Positions 12,338 through 24,229 of a stretch of 64,000 nucleotides of DNA are shown one piece after another. The stretch's first letter is position 1, and every line of letters begins with the position of its first letter. The translations under genes were made by a program, and so were the position numbers. The DNA comes from Tetrahymena elliotti 4EA (Eukaryota > Ciliophora > Oligohymenophorea > Hymenostomatida > Tetrahymenidae): contig JH720297.1 of the NCBI GenBank assembly GCA_000231825.2, forward strand, positions 370,857 to 434,856, written 5' to 3'. The notes below the pieces were generated by a model, which ran no database searches, was not told the DNA's origin, and saw only the letters and a program-made list of their open reading frames with translations.

Positions 12338-13977
12338 ATGGGTAGAGATACAAGAACTGCAAGCACTAAAAATAAAGATACTAAAAATGAAAAGTAGGAG
12401 GCTGCTCATACAAATCCAAAATCAAAAATTAATAAAAAGAAAGCAAAGAATAATAAAACTAGGTCATAGAAAAATAAAAATGGAGCAGGCAGCTAGGAAT
12501 AGGAAGTGAGGTCAATGAGAATTCGTGCTGGTTTAGTATTAGATTAGAAAGAAGTTCATACAATATGTTTAAATAATAATGGAACTAACTCATCTTCATC
12601 AGAAATAAACCAAAATGGGAATTAAATTGATGAGGAGGTACTACAAAGTGACAGCACTGTTTCTAATAACCACAATAATGGAAATACAACTACATCGAAA
12701 AGTAAAATTGAAGGTAGAATTACATTTTTTTCTATTTTATTTTGTTTGGTTGCTTACCTTCTAATTTTTGTAATCTATTTTTCATCAGATAAAAGGGGCA
12801 ATCCAAAAAAAAATAATAAAAAGATAGGCACTTAAAATTATGGTAAGCAACGAGCTACTTACAAAATTTATTAATTCTTTATTCACTTTTAAAAATAGAA
12901 GACTAACATGATTCGAATCATTAGCAAAATTCAACTTCAACAAAAATTTTGAATCCAGAAGTTGTTGGAGATTAGCGAGCACATTCAAATACAAATAACA
13001 AAAATGATTAGTCAATCCTATATGATTAAGAAAGTTAATAAAAGTTAACCAAATAAAATAGTAGTTCAATTAGAAGCCATTCCAAATCTATCAATAGCGA
13101 ATAAAAAAGTCTTCCATAAATGAAAGGAATAAAGTCATCAGACTATTCTTAATTTATCAACATGACAAATGGAATTCATTCTAATGGCAATGATCACAGT
13201 AATGAAAAAAATAGTCCAGTTTTTAGCAGCGGATTTTTAGGAAAAGAAGACTAATTTTCAGATTTTAGCATTATCGTTGGATCATTCTAAAAACAACATT
13301 CCATTTTTTATGGAAGTACTTTCATCCAAGAAGCTAAAATGAGAGGTTTCAACTTAGAGATTGTTTATGATGATAAAGAATTTATTAGCAAAATAAATAG
13401 CTTTGATATAGCTTGGATTGTTGATAATTCAGAATTCAATAAAAAATATGAATAATAATACATAGAATAATTTACTACTTTCTTCTAATCCAAAAAGAGT
13501 TTATATATCCATGCTGGAATGAATTAGTGTTATACTAGGACTAACATCATCCTCTAACATTTCTTTAGTAATTAAAAAAATATATTTTAAAAATATTTTA
13601 ATGTTTTTTTCCATAAAGATAACATGTCCCTCTCAGGCAAGATCAAACCCAAGCAAAAAATTCTTAATCCACATTTAAGTCAATAAAACTAGCTTCCTTA
13701 TTCATTCAATGGTTCCCATAAATTAGCATTTGGCATATCTACCCTTAAGTTAACTACTGATTAAGCTGTAGTCCAACAAAAGCATGAAGATTTTTCAAAT
13801 TTCATTGTAATTCAAAACAGTTAACCAATAGTCTTAGTCTCAGAAGAAAATGATTAACATGGCAGAATCATTCTCGATTGTGGATTTTTAAGCTATGATA
13901 TTAAAACTTGGAGTTCAGATCATTTCCACCATTATTTATCAAACTCAACTGTTTGGCTAACAGGCATTCCAAACTGA
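12338..13977 (+). CDS. Disordered N-terminus plus amidotransferase-like domain protein, 485 aa
   Basis: Four exons (12338-12713, 12789-12842, 12899-13567, 13619-13977; introns 75, 56 and 51 bp) total 1458 bp with consistent phases. Residues 1 to about 255 are Lys/Asn/Ser/Gln-rich low complexity, with basic clusters such as KSKINKKKAKNNK that could act as nuclear signals. The C-terminal ~220 residues look folded: DFSIIVGSFQKQHSIFYG, then FDIAWIVDN, KKSLYIHAGMN, HKLAFGISTL and GRIILDCGFLSYDIKTW. The alternation of beta strands and helices, and the D-C-G-F block near the end followed by a stretch ending TVWLTG, recall amidotransferase-like (ThuA/GATase-like) Rossmann domains found in some eukaryotic multidomain proteins. 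That link is inference from memory. No Cys-His-Glu triad can be assigned, so an enzymatic role is not claimed. Confidence 0.7.
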
Positions 13978-14913
13978 AATATTTTTAATAAAATATTTAC
14001 TTTTCTTCTTCTTATTACCCTAAAAATCAATAAAATAAAATAATTTCTAAAAAAATTGAACCTAATTAAAACAAAAATTCTTCAGAAAGAAGCAGAAAAA
14101 AAAAATGCAAAACTTGTTTATAAAATAGAAAGAAGTAAATTAATAAAATGGACCTTTTGCTTCCACCAATCAAACTAAATTTATTTATATCTTAATTACT
14201 ATTTTTGTAATCAAATCTTTATTTATATCATTCATTAATTCCTTCTCTTTGTATAAAAAAATTAAAATTAATTGGAATATCTATCAATCAAAAAAAAACA
14301 ATTTTTATTCTCATTTTTCTCACAATAATAAGTTAAACATTCCAAAAAATATTAACTTTACATTTAAAAAAAGAAAGATAAATCTAAATTATCTGAAAAA
14401 TAAGCAAAAGCAAAGTATTTCTATTTAGAAAATAGACATTAAATAAAATTTAATCAAAAATATAAAAGAAGAATTACAAGCTTTTAGTAAAAGGGCTGGC
14501 TGTAAATAAATATGTTAAAGTTTCTATGGTAATTATTTTTTTAAAATAAACAAGCTTAAATATTTTATTATATTTGATTCAGATGTAATTAACATATTAC
14601 ATTAATAATGTATTATTATGAAAAATGTAATTATTTTAAATCAGTAATTTATTTATTTGAAATATAATAATTTGGTGTTTAAAATTTTTTATCTTGAATG
14701 AATAAAGCTTTGTCTAGCATGCTAAATAATGACGAAATAGATTAAAAACTTAATAAATTTATAAATTAGTGAGAATAATTTTTAAAAAAAAGTTTATAAT
14801 CATCTGAAATAAATAATATAATAAAAACTTGAAGGTATTTATAATAAATTTCAAATTGTTTTTATATAAATAATATGAGATAGATTACAATACTTAGATA
14901 TAAATTTTTGGTG
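13978..14913. other. Convergent intergenic spacer
   Basis: AT-rich DNA of about 85% A+T between two convergent genes. Several short plus-strand frames run into TGA quickly; nothing supported. Confidence 0.55.
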
Positions 14914-16197
14914 TCAAATTCCAACTTCATTTTATTTTTTTAGCTTTTAAATTTTTAACTCTCCCATTTTTTTCTAAAAGATCTCTGCTAAAAGTGTGTA
15001 TTCAAAGTAATTTATAGATTCGGTGTCATTTTCGCAAGGATGAAAACTTTATCTGATATTGATTATTTACTAGAGAGTAAAGGCAGAAACATCTATTTTT
15101 AAAATTGCTGCAGAGAAATCAGAGCCAAAATCCATATGATTGAATGGTATTAAATCTTTTAAAGAAATAATTTTGAGTTCAACATCTGCATAGAATGTGA
15201 TTTCATCATATGTGATAAATCTCAATTTAAAAGGTTTATTTGTATCTTCTTAGAGATATTCAGGAAGATTAGGTAATTTGTACACATCAATAAGTAGTTT
15301 TTTAATTACCTTTTTAGTAATTTCCATATTAGACTCATAATCTAGATAATTGTATCCTCCATTTTTTTAGTATAATTCATTCATTTAAGTTAAAGTCCTG
15401 CCTAACAAAATACAGAATGGTTCGCTAACAAAGGTATTATAGCTTAGGAAACATTCCTTATCTAAATTAGGACCTATATTAGCACCTATGTACATTTCAT
15501 CTTTATAAATAGTTGCTAAATATTATTAGATTAAATTGTCAAACATAATCTTCCTTAAAAACAATTCGCCTTATAAGTTTTCATTTTATTTTATACTTTG
15601 GCAATATGATTTTTAAAATTGCAAATTTTTATTCTAAACGCTTAAATAAAATTCTATAGTTTCAAATAAGCTATGAATGGTTTAATCAGGATATTATAGG
15701 TATCTTTTCTTATATTTATTTACATCTTTGAGGGGCTCTTATTTGCTATCTAGCTGAAATGTTAGGATTTTTTTATCAAAATCGATAACTCCTTATGTCC
15801 ATTGTTTACATTAATTCCAAAATGATGTTTTATCTTCTATACTTTTCTCTTTTTAAGTAAAATCAACAAAGATTTCACCTAAAAGATAAAAGGCTTCAAA
15901 ACATTATGCTTTAAACCTGCATATTGTACTCACTTAATATTCTATTTCTTTTAACTTCTCTTCATTAAGTATTTCTTATTCAATATTTTTCTCTTATTAC
16001 ATTTTTTATTCTTCTGAATCTTCCTATTAATGTTAACAGTATTTTTATAAGCCTACATTTTGTTATTCCTGACTCTAGTCTTACTCAGAACTCACTTTGT
16101 CAGTTGAAGAAAATAATATGTCTATATGGTTATCATAATCTTGGTTTTGGTATTCTTAAAATTAATTTAAACTACTATGCTGATGATACTAAAACAT
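14914..16197 (-). CDS. Hypothetical protein, family A, 427 aa
   Basis: Single exon: ATG at 16197, TGA at 14916-14914, 1284 bp, many TAA/TAG Gln codons. The N-terminal ~60 residues are Gln/Asn/Ser-rich (start MFQYHQHSSLNQFQ). The rest is a mixed alpha/beta protein with an extended motif GPNLDKECFLSYNTFVSEPF and, nearer the C-terminus, FITYDEITFYADVELKIISL and AILKIDVSAFTL. The same blocks occur in the same order in the gene at 19033-20259 (FGPDLNKNKMQFYQQVMSEP; TFDDITFYADVTV; IIINVS-like segment), so the two are paralogs. No signal peptide or membrane span is evident and no known domain was recognised; the role is unknown. It may belong to a lineage-specific ciliate family. Confidence 0.75.
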
Positions 16198-16871
16198 TAG
16201 TTACTAATAATTAATATTGTCTTGTTATTTTTTTCTATCAAAATAAAAGAATTATTATTAAAAAAATAATAATAAACATTAAGTTCAACTTTTTTCTTAA
16301 GAATATTTATGGCCACATAGCACCGATAATAAATCTATCAATTTAAAATAAAAAGATAAACAAAAATCATGAAAAAGTGTTTGGTTTAAAAAAATTAAAA
16401 TTTAAAAACATTTTTGATACTAATATGTTATTTGTTACTCATAAGTAGAAGTATTAATCTTTTAATTTTTTTATTGTATTTTGGAATATTTTTTACTCAA
16501 GCAAAAAGCAAAGAATAATTTTAATGAAAATTATTTTTATGTATTTTGTTAGTTGAGTATATTAAATAATTGACAAGTAAGTAAATATTAGGTAAAGTTA
16601 CGTTACTTTGTATTTTTCTTTGGGATTAACAAAAAATTAAAATAATGAGAAAATTAGAAACATAAAGTGGGTCAATATTTAAGGAATAATTCATAATTTG
16701 TAACATTTAATTATAAATGATCAAATATTTGATAGGATTTTTGTGGTTGTAAAAAATACATTTATTTCTTCAATTCTCGAGTATTTTTATTTTGTTAATA
16801 TATTTAATTAAAATATTTAATCGCTAAACATAATTATATATTCAATTAATCAACTTACTCAAAAAAAAGTT
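16198..16871. other. Divergent promoter region
   Basis: AT-rich 674 bp between divergent start codons; no motif assigned. Confidence 0.5.
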
Positions 16872-17685
16872 ATGGATCCTTATTATGAAAGATATTAAAG
16901 AAGTTAAGAACTCTTATTGAATAATTTACCTCATGAAGTTTTGAAATAGTAGGAATAAGTATCAAGATAATTTCTTAGGAGATTTTACATTATTTATAGA
17001 ATATTTTTAGTTTTCAGTTTTCTGTATGCTTGTGTATCATATTATTTAGGAATATACATTTAGGAGCTAGCGCAGTATTAAGTAGAAAGTATTTTTATGT
17101 ATATAGGAGTCTCTGTGTATTTAATAACATCTTTAGTATCGTTTTTAGCTCCATTTTTTAGTTTAAAAACTAGATTATAAAAGATGGCCTGTATAGCTAA
17201 TTATTTAGGGGGCTCTATCATAATAATCGATTCTCTAGTAGTTTTTATAATTTCATTGATTGATGATTGCTGTGGTAAATATTTACAAATATGAAATACT
17301 AAATAATTATTTTTATTTTTAAATAAAAATGTTAGGAGTTCAATTTTAAATAGATTCTTAGTAAGTTGTAGGCATGTGCCAATAGTTATAAAATGGATAA
17401 GCCTGTTAAAAAATAGGAACTCAAGAAATAATTTAAAGAATAAATAACAAGTAATTTTTATTATAAGTTTGCTAACAATATAATTGCACAGATATGGATG
17501 TTGTCACAATTAAAAATAATTTAATTTATTGGATAAGCTGTATAAATTTTATCTTATACTTCTTGGTAGGTGCTATGTTCATGCATTAGCTCTTAAAGAA
17601 GATTTAGAAAGTAGACCATGAAATTAAAAAGATATAAAAAGATTATATTTATTCTAAATTTTCCAGCTCTTCTTCTGATTATTGA
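16872..17685 (+). CDS. Four-pass membrane protein, tetraspanin-like, 250 aa
   Basis: Two exons (16872-17274, 17336-17685; 61-bp intron gtaaat...gttag) give 753 bp. After a ~38-residue cytosolic N-terminus (MDPYYERYQRSQELLLNNL...) come four hydrophobic segments: about residues 41-62 (FYIIYRIFLVFSFLYACVSY), 75-97 (SIFMYIGVSVYLITSLVSFL), 108-131 (NYLGGSIIIIDSLVVFIISL) and 199-222 (LIYWISCINFILYFLVGAMF). The loop between spans 3 and 4 is about 67 residues and has cysteines (DDCCG, GMCQQ, QACQK, QVCQQYNC). That is the tetraspanin plan of a short first loop and a long Cys-bearing second loop starting CCG, although the CCG sits right at the end of span 3. The C-terminal tail is Lys-rich then Ser-rich. 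Likely a plasma or vesicle membrane protein; family membership is tentative. Confidence 0.7.
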
Positions 17686-19032
17686 TTGATTGATTAATAT
17701 TTTGAACATAAAGAGTAAGTAATTACTTTCTTTCTAAAAACATTATTTTGTAAAAGAATATACACTAAAACAGAAGATAGATTCACACTGATCAAATCTA
17801 AAAAAAGTTATAATATTAATAAATTATTTGTAAATAAAATTAAAAATTATTTCTAAAACCTTATTTATTTTTCTTGTATGTATTTCATTTTTAAATTATA
17901 AGTTATCAAATTGTTTATTTATATTTTCCATTTACTTTGTCTATCTTAATAATTACCTAAATAACATTTTTTACTCACATTATTCAAAATGAAAAAAAAT
18001 AGAAAACATTATGAAGTAATTATTTGTAATTAGAATATAAAATCATATCATATCCAAAAAATCTTATTTATTTTTCTTGTATTTTTTTTAACTTATCAAG
18101 CTAAATAAATAATCCTAATAACTTCTTTTATTCACTATATTCAAATTAAAAACATTAATAAATTAATTATTTATAAATAGAATAAAGAACTCTTTCTAAA
18201 AGTCTTATCTGTTATATTTTTATTCGATTATTTACAATAATATTGTTAAATTTTTTTTTAACTTTATCTTTCTAATAAAATAATATTTTTTCATATTTTA
18301 TTTTCATTGTAATTAATATCAAAAGAATTTCTGAAAAAACTTAGATTAATTATTAAAAAGAGTTTAAGTTAGAAGGATTTGAGTGATTTTTAACAATTAC
18401 AGGAAAATATTTTTAAATAAGTGATTTGACAGAAATAAATCTTTATTTACTGAAATATTATTTACTAAATAGAAAAATATATTATTTGTAATTAGTGATG
18501 TAGAAATCTAAAGAAGAAATAAAAATTGAATTTTTCTGAATTAACTCTTAGATTAAAAAAAGGCCATAATATTTAAGATCAAACAGAGATAAATACAAAC
18601 AAATAAATAAATTTGAAGAAATAATAATTCTGAAATAACTAACTATTAGATTGAATTTAGTATGTGCAAAAAAGATTAAACAAAGTCTGGAGTGTTTATG
18701 TTTGGATTTTATACTGAAGTATAAACAAATAAATTAGCGATAATTAATTTTGAGAAATGCTGATTTTTAATTAAAAGTGGGAGAATAGAGGAAGAAATAG
18801 TAAGTGAACTAAAAATTGATTGTTTTTTTTGTTGTAAGAAGGAATATTTAATATGTATATAATAAATTAAGAGGAATTGAATACAAATATTAATGGATGA
18901 ATAAGATAGTTCTTTATGGGAAAATTATTTATTAGTAACAAATAGTTTTAAATTAGTGGGATGGTTGGATGGATATACAGGTATTAATTTATCTAGTTAA
19001 TAAACAAAAAGGTGATCGATCAATCATCAATA
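17686..19032. other. AT-rich intergenic DNA with degenerate repeats
   Basis: Convergent spacer of 1.35 kb. No gene supported. The first 600 bp hold degenerate direct repeats listed separately at 17812-18280; the rest is A/T-rich with scattered short frames. Confidence 0.5.
17812..18280 (+). repeat. Degenerate direct repeat, two to three copies
   Basis: A module recurs in the same order. First an AATTATTTGTAA-like start (17820, 18017, 18164). Then TCTAAAA with CTTATTTATTTTTCTTGTAT (17861, 18062). Then a TTATCAA block (17905, 18093) and a CTAAATAAC or CTAATAAC block followed by a TTATTCAAA-like block (about 17955 and 18113). Copies differ in length (about 200 and 150 bp) and in many bases. This looks like an old local duplication, not a recognised mobile element. 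Confidence 0.4.
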
Positions 19033-20259
19033 TCAGAGTTGTCTATAACCACAAATTTTATTTTTGTTTCTGTCATTATAAATTCCACCATTTACTTCTG
19101 ATGATTTACACAAGAATTTTTCTTTGAAAATCTCAGCTTAGATTGTATAGGTGATATCTTCAGCTTTATCATTTCTAAGGCCTAGGTCTTTGAGTTATTG
19201 TCTTTAAATTTTAATCTATTCTTCCATAGAAGGTGAAACATTGATGATAAAAATCATTGAGAAGTAAAGTGATTTGATTCCAAGGTCTTGATTGTTTTAT
19301 TTTTGAATGAGAGTCTAAACAGTGACATCAGCATAGAATGTAATATCATCGAAGGTTTAGAATTTTAAATTTAAAGGTTAAGAATACTCAAAAAATTCTT
19401 CTGGAATGACTGTTTAGGTGGCAAATTTTTCAATTATACTTCTCATAAAAGTACGTTGGATGCACATGATTGTTTCAAAATCAAAGAAATCAAAAAGGCC
19501 AACTCTATGTTATTAGGATTAGTTTTCTTCAAGTGTTTAGCCTAAAATTTCACATAAAGGCTCACTCATTACTTATTGATAGAATTGCATTTTATTTTTG
19601 TTAAGGTCAGGACCAAAATGTCTAGCAAAGAACTTAGTATTAGATCCCAAACTTTAGTAGTGATAAAACATTCTCTTTTGGAAATTGTCGTGCATCATAA
19701 AGTGATGGTAAATCTTAAATTAAATATGGGGATTAGTCTAAGGCATAAGTTATTAGTTTCTTTTATATTTTTCCACTAATTGTTACAGGGTCAATACAAT
19801 TTAAACAAGTTCTTGAACATCCTTATTAGGATATTAAGAATATTTTTTAATAATATAGTCTTAGTTAAATTATTAGGAGATTTTGTCATCTAATTTAGTC
19901 ACTAGCAATCTTTTTTATATATCTATAACGGAGCAATTAATATTCTTAAAATAATTCCATGGAGAGTATAAATCGTTGTATTATTTTTGTAATTTACTAA
20001 AATCAACAACTATTTCTCCTGAATAATATATTTCGCTAGCTTCGCTGTATATGTTTTTATAAATGGGAGTTATGAGGTAGTTTCCATATTAGGGTGGTTC
20101 TGGAAATCTTCTTTTTTTATAAGTTCTTTTGGCAATTGTTTTTATTTTCTATAAAGGTTTGAGTTCTGTTACGCTATGGGTATCCTTTTATTTGGTTTAG
20201 TCGCTTTCTTCCTCTTCTATATCAATCAATTTTGTTTCTGTATCACAGTAGGTATCCAT
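19033..20259 (-). CDS. Hypothetical protein, family A paralog, 408 aa
   Basis: Single exon: ATG at 20259, TGA at 19035-19033, 1227 bp. The N-terminal ~55 residues are charged (MDTYCDTETKLIDIEEEESD), followed by a basic stretch TIAKRTYKKRRF. The body shares blocks with the gene at 14914-16197: YSGEIVVDFSKLQ (against YLLGEIFVDFTQ), FARHFGPDLNKNKMQFYQ, MSEPLCEILGQTL (against SEPFCILLGRTL) and DDITFYADV. The shared GEI.VDF and G.TL/EP blocks suggest one folded domain of about 330 residues in both. No known family was recognised and no membrane spans or signal peptide are visible. The two copies have the same orientation with the tetraspan gene between them in opposite orientation, so this is not a simple head-to-tail tandem. 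Confidence 0.75.
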
Positions 20260-22054
20260 TTTTATTAAGTTAATTTTATAATTTTTTATGTAAGTATGTG
20301 AGTATTTGTTCTTATATTTTGCCTTTTTTTAGTTTATAGCAAGTTTTAATTGATTTTTCTCTTAATTAATTATCAAATAAATTAAGATACCCACTTATGA
20401 TTAATAAAAAGAATGCAGGTCTGGTTAATATTAAAAGTTGCAATCTTCTCTTAAATTCTGTTAATTTAATTTTGAAGAGAGTTAGAGAGAGAGAATAGAT
20501 AAATATCAAATCTAAAGATTTTAAAATTTACTTGATTTTTAATTTGAGTAAATTTATTAATAACTTTCGATTTATCTACATTAAAAATAGATAAGAGATT
20601 CAAAATAATTGAATTGCATAGCAAACAATTATCGAAATAGTAGCATAAAATTCAATTAATTTCGAATTGATTAAAATAGAAAGTTTTCTATCTTAAAAAA
20701 AATTCAAATTAATGAAATTAGATGTGTTATTTTATAATAGCAAACATAAAATTGATGAATTCCAATAATAAATATCCTATCAGTCTATTTTTAGAGCCTC
20801 AATTTAAACTCAAAATTAATATCCTTTTATTATTAGAACTAAGTTTCAAATTAAATACATTCTTCTATTTCAAACCTTATAATGTTTGGTAGATTTTATT
20901 TCTTAAATTTCACGCTTTTCCTAGCATATCTCATATTTAAATGCAAGCATTCTAAAAATTAGATAAATTAAGGGATGAAAATATTTTTTCTAATCAAATA
21001 CTCACTTTATTTCTTGATAACAACATTTTTAAAGACACCAATAAAGATCATACATAATATCTGTTTTGTTTGGATAAGACTTTACTCTTCAATAATAATG
21101 AGAATACAAACAAAGTCATTGAACATTCAACTAAATTTTAATTAAATAAAATGCAAGAGTAAAATAATATTGTAAGTTGCTTCTATTTTAAAAGTTCAAC
21201 ATAATTTAATTTTTTATAAATATTTGTTTATCTATTTTATTTTGAAATAAGTTATTTTTTTTCACAAAAACATTATTCATCAAAAGTGTATTGAATTATT
21301 CTTGAATAAACTTTATAATTGATTTAGCAAAATAAATAAATATTAATTGACATTCTTTTTTTTTAACGTGAAGTGAGTGAGAAATAAGACTTGAAGATAA
21401 TGTATTAACATTGCTATATTTGCTTAAACCTCAAATGAAAAAAATAATTCTTCTAAAAACAGAAAATTAATGTTAAATTAAAATAATAAAAAAATAATTA
21501 ATGAAGGTATTCATTCTGTAATTTTTTCCTTTTCTACAAATAAATCAAATATGTTTTATATCATTTATTAGTTGTTAATTTAATATTTTATCATATGTTT
21601 TAATAATTTTCGAAAATTATTTGAAGTATTTTTTTATTTTTTACACAAATTTTTTGGCTTGGCTTGATACTTAAATAATATTTTAAAAATCTTGGTTAAT
21701 TCTACTTATTATTTGTTATGAAAAAGGAAAAGATTGTTTTGAAACATTAGTTATAAGAAATATATGAAAATCATGTACAGAGCGCGAAAAAGGGAGGTAG
21801 GAATAATGAAAAAGAATACGGTAAATATAAAAATATAGTGGTAAGAGAAAAGATATTAATTTCATTTAAAAATCTTAGAAAAGAGACATCAAAGTATAAA
21901 TGCTACTTTAAATAGAAAGAGAGATATTTTGGCAATAATTTTGCAGAAAATAATTATAAATTTGCAAAAATTTAATCTTTCAATTTAGAAAAAATAATAA
22001 GCAAGAAAGCAAGCAAAAAATCAATTAAGTGTTTTAGTTATCACAAAAAATAAA
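20260..22054. other. Intergenic DNA with one doubtful ORF
   Basis: AT-rich DNA upstream of the importin-like gene and of the divergent family-A paralog; probably contains both promoters. A 179-codon plus frame at 20755-21294 is listed separately. Confidence 0.5.
20755..21294 (+). CDS. Doubtful 179-aa ORF
   Basis: ATG at 20755 to TGA at 21292-21294 in the ciliate code. The first ~60 residues are hydrophobic with aromatic residues (start MNSNNKYPISLFLEPQFKL, then INILLLLELSF). The middle is polar and natural-looking (LDKLRDENIFSNQILTLFL, then DHTQYLFCLDKTLLF). The last ~45 codons are very AT-rich, and a GTAAGT at 21173 could be a splice donor, so the true 3' end may differ. A second plus frame is open over much of the same stretch. 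No domain recognised. It may be a small gene, an exon or a remnant. Confidence 0.3.
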
Positions 22055-24229
22055 ATGGAAGATTTTGAATAAAAGGAACTCAAGCGTAGAAAAGAAGATT
22101 TCAGAGTAGAGATTAGAAAAAACAAATAGGCCAAGACATTTAGTGCAAACAGAAAAAAATTAATTTAAAGGTTGTTTGAAGAAGAAGAAACTACATCTTC
22201 CTCTTCTACTTCTTCTTAAGAAAAGCAGAATGTTAATTGTTCTCCTGCAAACAACATGTAGAACATATTTAACATTTCATCATTTGACAATAAGGCATCT
22301 TAAGCCTTCAATTAATAAAACAGCTTTAGTATTGTTCCTTTGGGATTATCCTCAAGCAACAGTTTAAAGGTCTACCTTATATATAGCTTGTAAGAAATAG
22401 GCTAACTAGTGGTTGAATTTGTAGATTATATTTCTAAAAGCAGTTAATTATTAGCTTAAAGTGCTTCTTAGGAAGTATGTTTAGATACCCCTAATCAAAC
22501 AGATTTGTTGGTAGCTCAAAATTTATTAAAAGAAGTGCTTTAGCCATTATTAAAGTATGAAGACCTTTTTAAATAAATAAGTGATAAAAATTGCTACTTG
22601 TTTGAGTAAAGCTAAGTTCATATTCGCTTGTTTAAATATCTTTAAAATATAATCAATTCTATGCAATTTGCAATGTCGTTAGATTTGTAGGGAGCTGAAG
22701 CTCTCCTTTGCAAAGTATTTTAGTACCTCGTTAATGTTTGTTTGAATTCAGAAAAGGCTTTAGACGATTGCTTCTCACTAGGAATTATTAATTACTTTAT
22801 CAATGTTATGATATCTTCTAATTTCTACAAGTAAAAATCTAAAATGATCTTATTTTCTGTAAATCTACTTGATCACATAGCATCAAGAAACAATAGCGAG
22901 CATATTAAGGTACTTGCAGAGAAAGAGATTACCAGATAAATTTTAACTTTAATGAAGGATGTTTAAAAAAGTATTTTAGAATCGCAATAAAATTAATAAT
23001 TTGGAAATATTCTTTCCCAAGAGAATATGGAGTTAAAAATGGAAGGTTTTTATCGCAGATTGTTAGTTCATCTAAGCAGTATTTTATCAAATATTTCATC
23101 AAATAAAGAACTTATTGATCAATCAGATAAGAATATGCTTATCTAGATATGCTAAGAACTTTTAGTTATCATTTGTAAAGACTTAAATGAAAAATGTAAA
23201 TAAGCAACTATTCTCTAAAAATTCTATCAAACTATGCCTAATTAACAATCAAATTAAGGAATGAAAAGTAATTTAGAAGAAGAAGAAGAAGAGGAAGAAT
23301 TGAGTGATATGGGCTCTCTTTAAAAAAAGATAAGTTTGAGGCCAGCTGATGAATAAAAAAACTTTGAAGAATTAACTTCAATTGAAGAAAATCTCGGAGC
23401 TAGTCTTTTAAATATAATTGAAATGATGGAAGCAGATGACTTAGATGAATATATTAGCAATAATATTACCTTTTTAGTCTTTTCATAATCTCAAATTCTC
23501 CCAATAGAAGATCAAAATTTAGAAAATAGCCAAAGAATTTAAATTTATGGTGAGCTAATGAATGGCTTGCTTATGGGAGAAGAAGAACAAATAGAATTAG
23601 TTATTGAAACTTTCTAAATTCTAGACTATATTAAAAATTTAATTTACTCGAATTATAATAATTTGGTCATAACAGGACTTATTTGTCTCTATGATATTTT
23701 AATTTCTGCTACTTCTACCCAATTTGATTTAATTTATGAGCATGACAAAAATATTATTTGCAGATTGCTCCACTTAATTAATAATTATTCTAATAACACT
23801 TAAATTCAAATTGAATCCATAAAAACCCTTTCAGCTTTTGTTGATAGAGCACCTAAACCCGTTATTGATTTTACTCTTCGTCCTACTAACATAATTAATA
23901 TGATCATTTAAAAGATGGATCCAGAAAATGACCCAGTAGTTATAAAATCCTCTCTATCTCTCTTGGAATCACTTTTAAAATCTGAAGATGACAATAGAGA
24001 TGATGACGACAATGAAGAATTTGATGAAGAGCAAGAAGAAATAGAAGAAGTTAATCACAATTCAAGAAATCACGCTCATTCCTTAAAACACACAGGTGAC
24101 AACTATTGGGCTCTTAAATTCCAATCCAACCCTGCTGGAAATAACATGATAACAAAATTATTCAACTCACTTCATTCAAAAGATATAATTTTATAATTAA
24201 ACTCTATTTTAGATGAATATATAGATTGA
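22055..24229 (+). CDS. Importin-alpha-like protein with IBB domain, 724 aa
   Basis: Single exon of 2175 bp, ATG at 22055, TGA at 24227-24229. Residues about 6-45 resemble an importin-beta-binding domain: LKRRKEDFRVEIRKNKQ followed by ANRKKLIQRLFEEEE, with the spaced basic clusters and the V-E-I/L-R-K core of importin alpha. A Ser/Asn linker follows. From about residue 95 the protein is Leu/Ile-rich and helical with armadillo-like pieces (LLCKVFQYLVNVCLN, ILSNISSNKELID, IESIKTLSAFVDRAPKPV). Acidic stretches lie in the middle (LEEEEEEEELSDMG) and near the C-terminus (DDDDNEEFDEEQEE). Importin alpha carries nuclear localisation signal cargo to importin beta; this one is longer than the usual ~530 residues and its repeats are divergent, so it may be a specialised adaptor. 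Ciliates have separate macro- and micronuclear importins, which makes this relevant. Confidence 0.6.
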
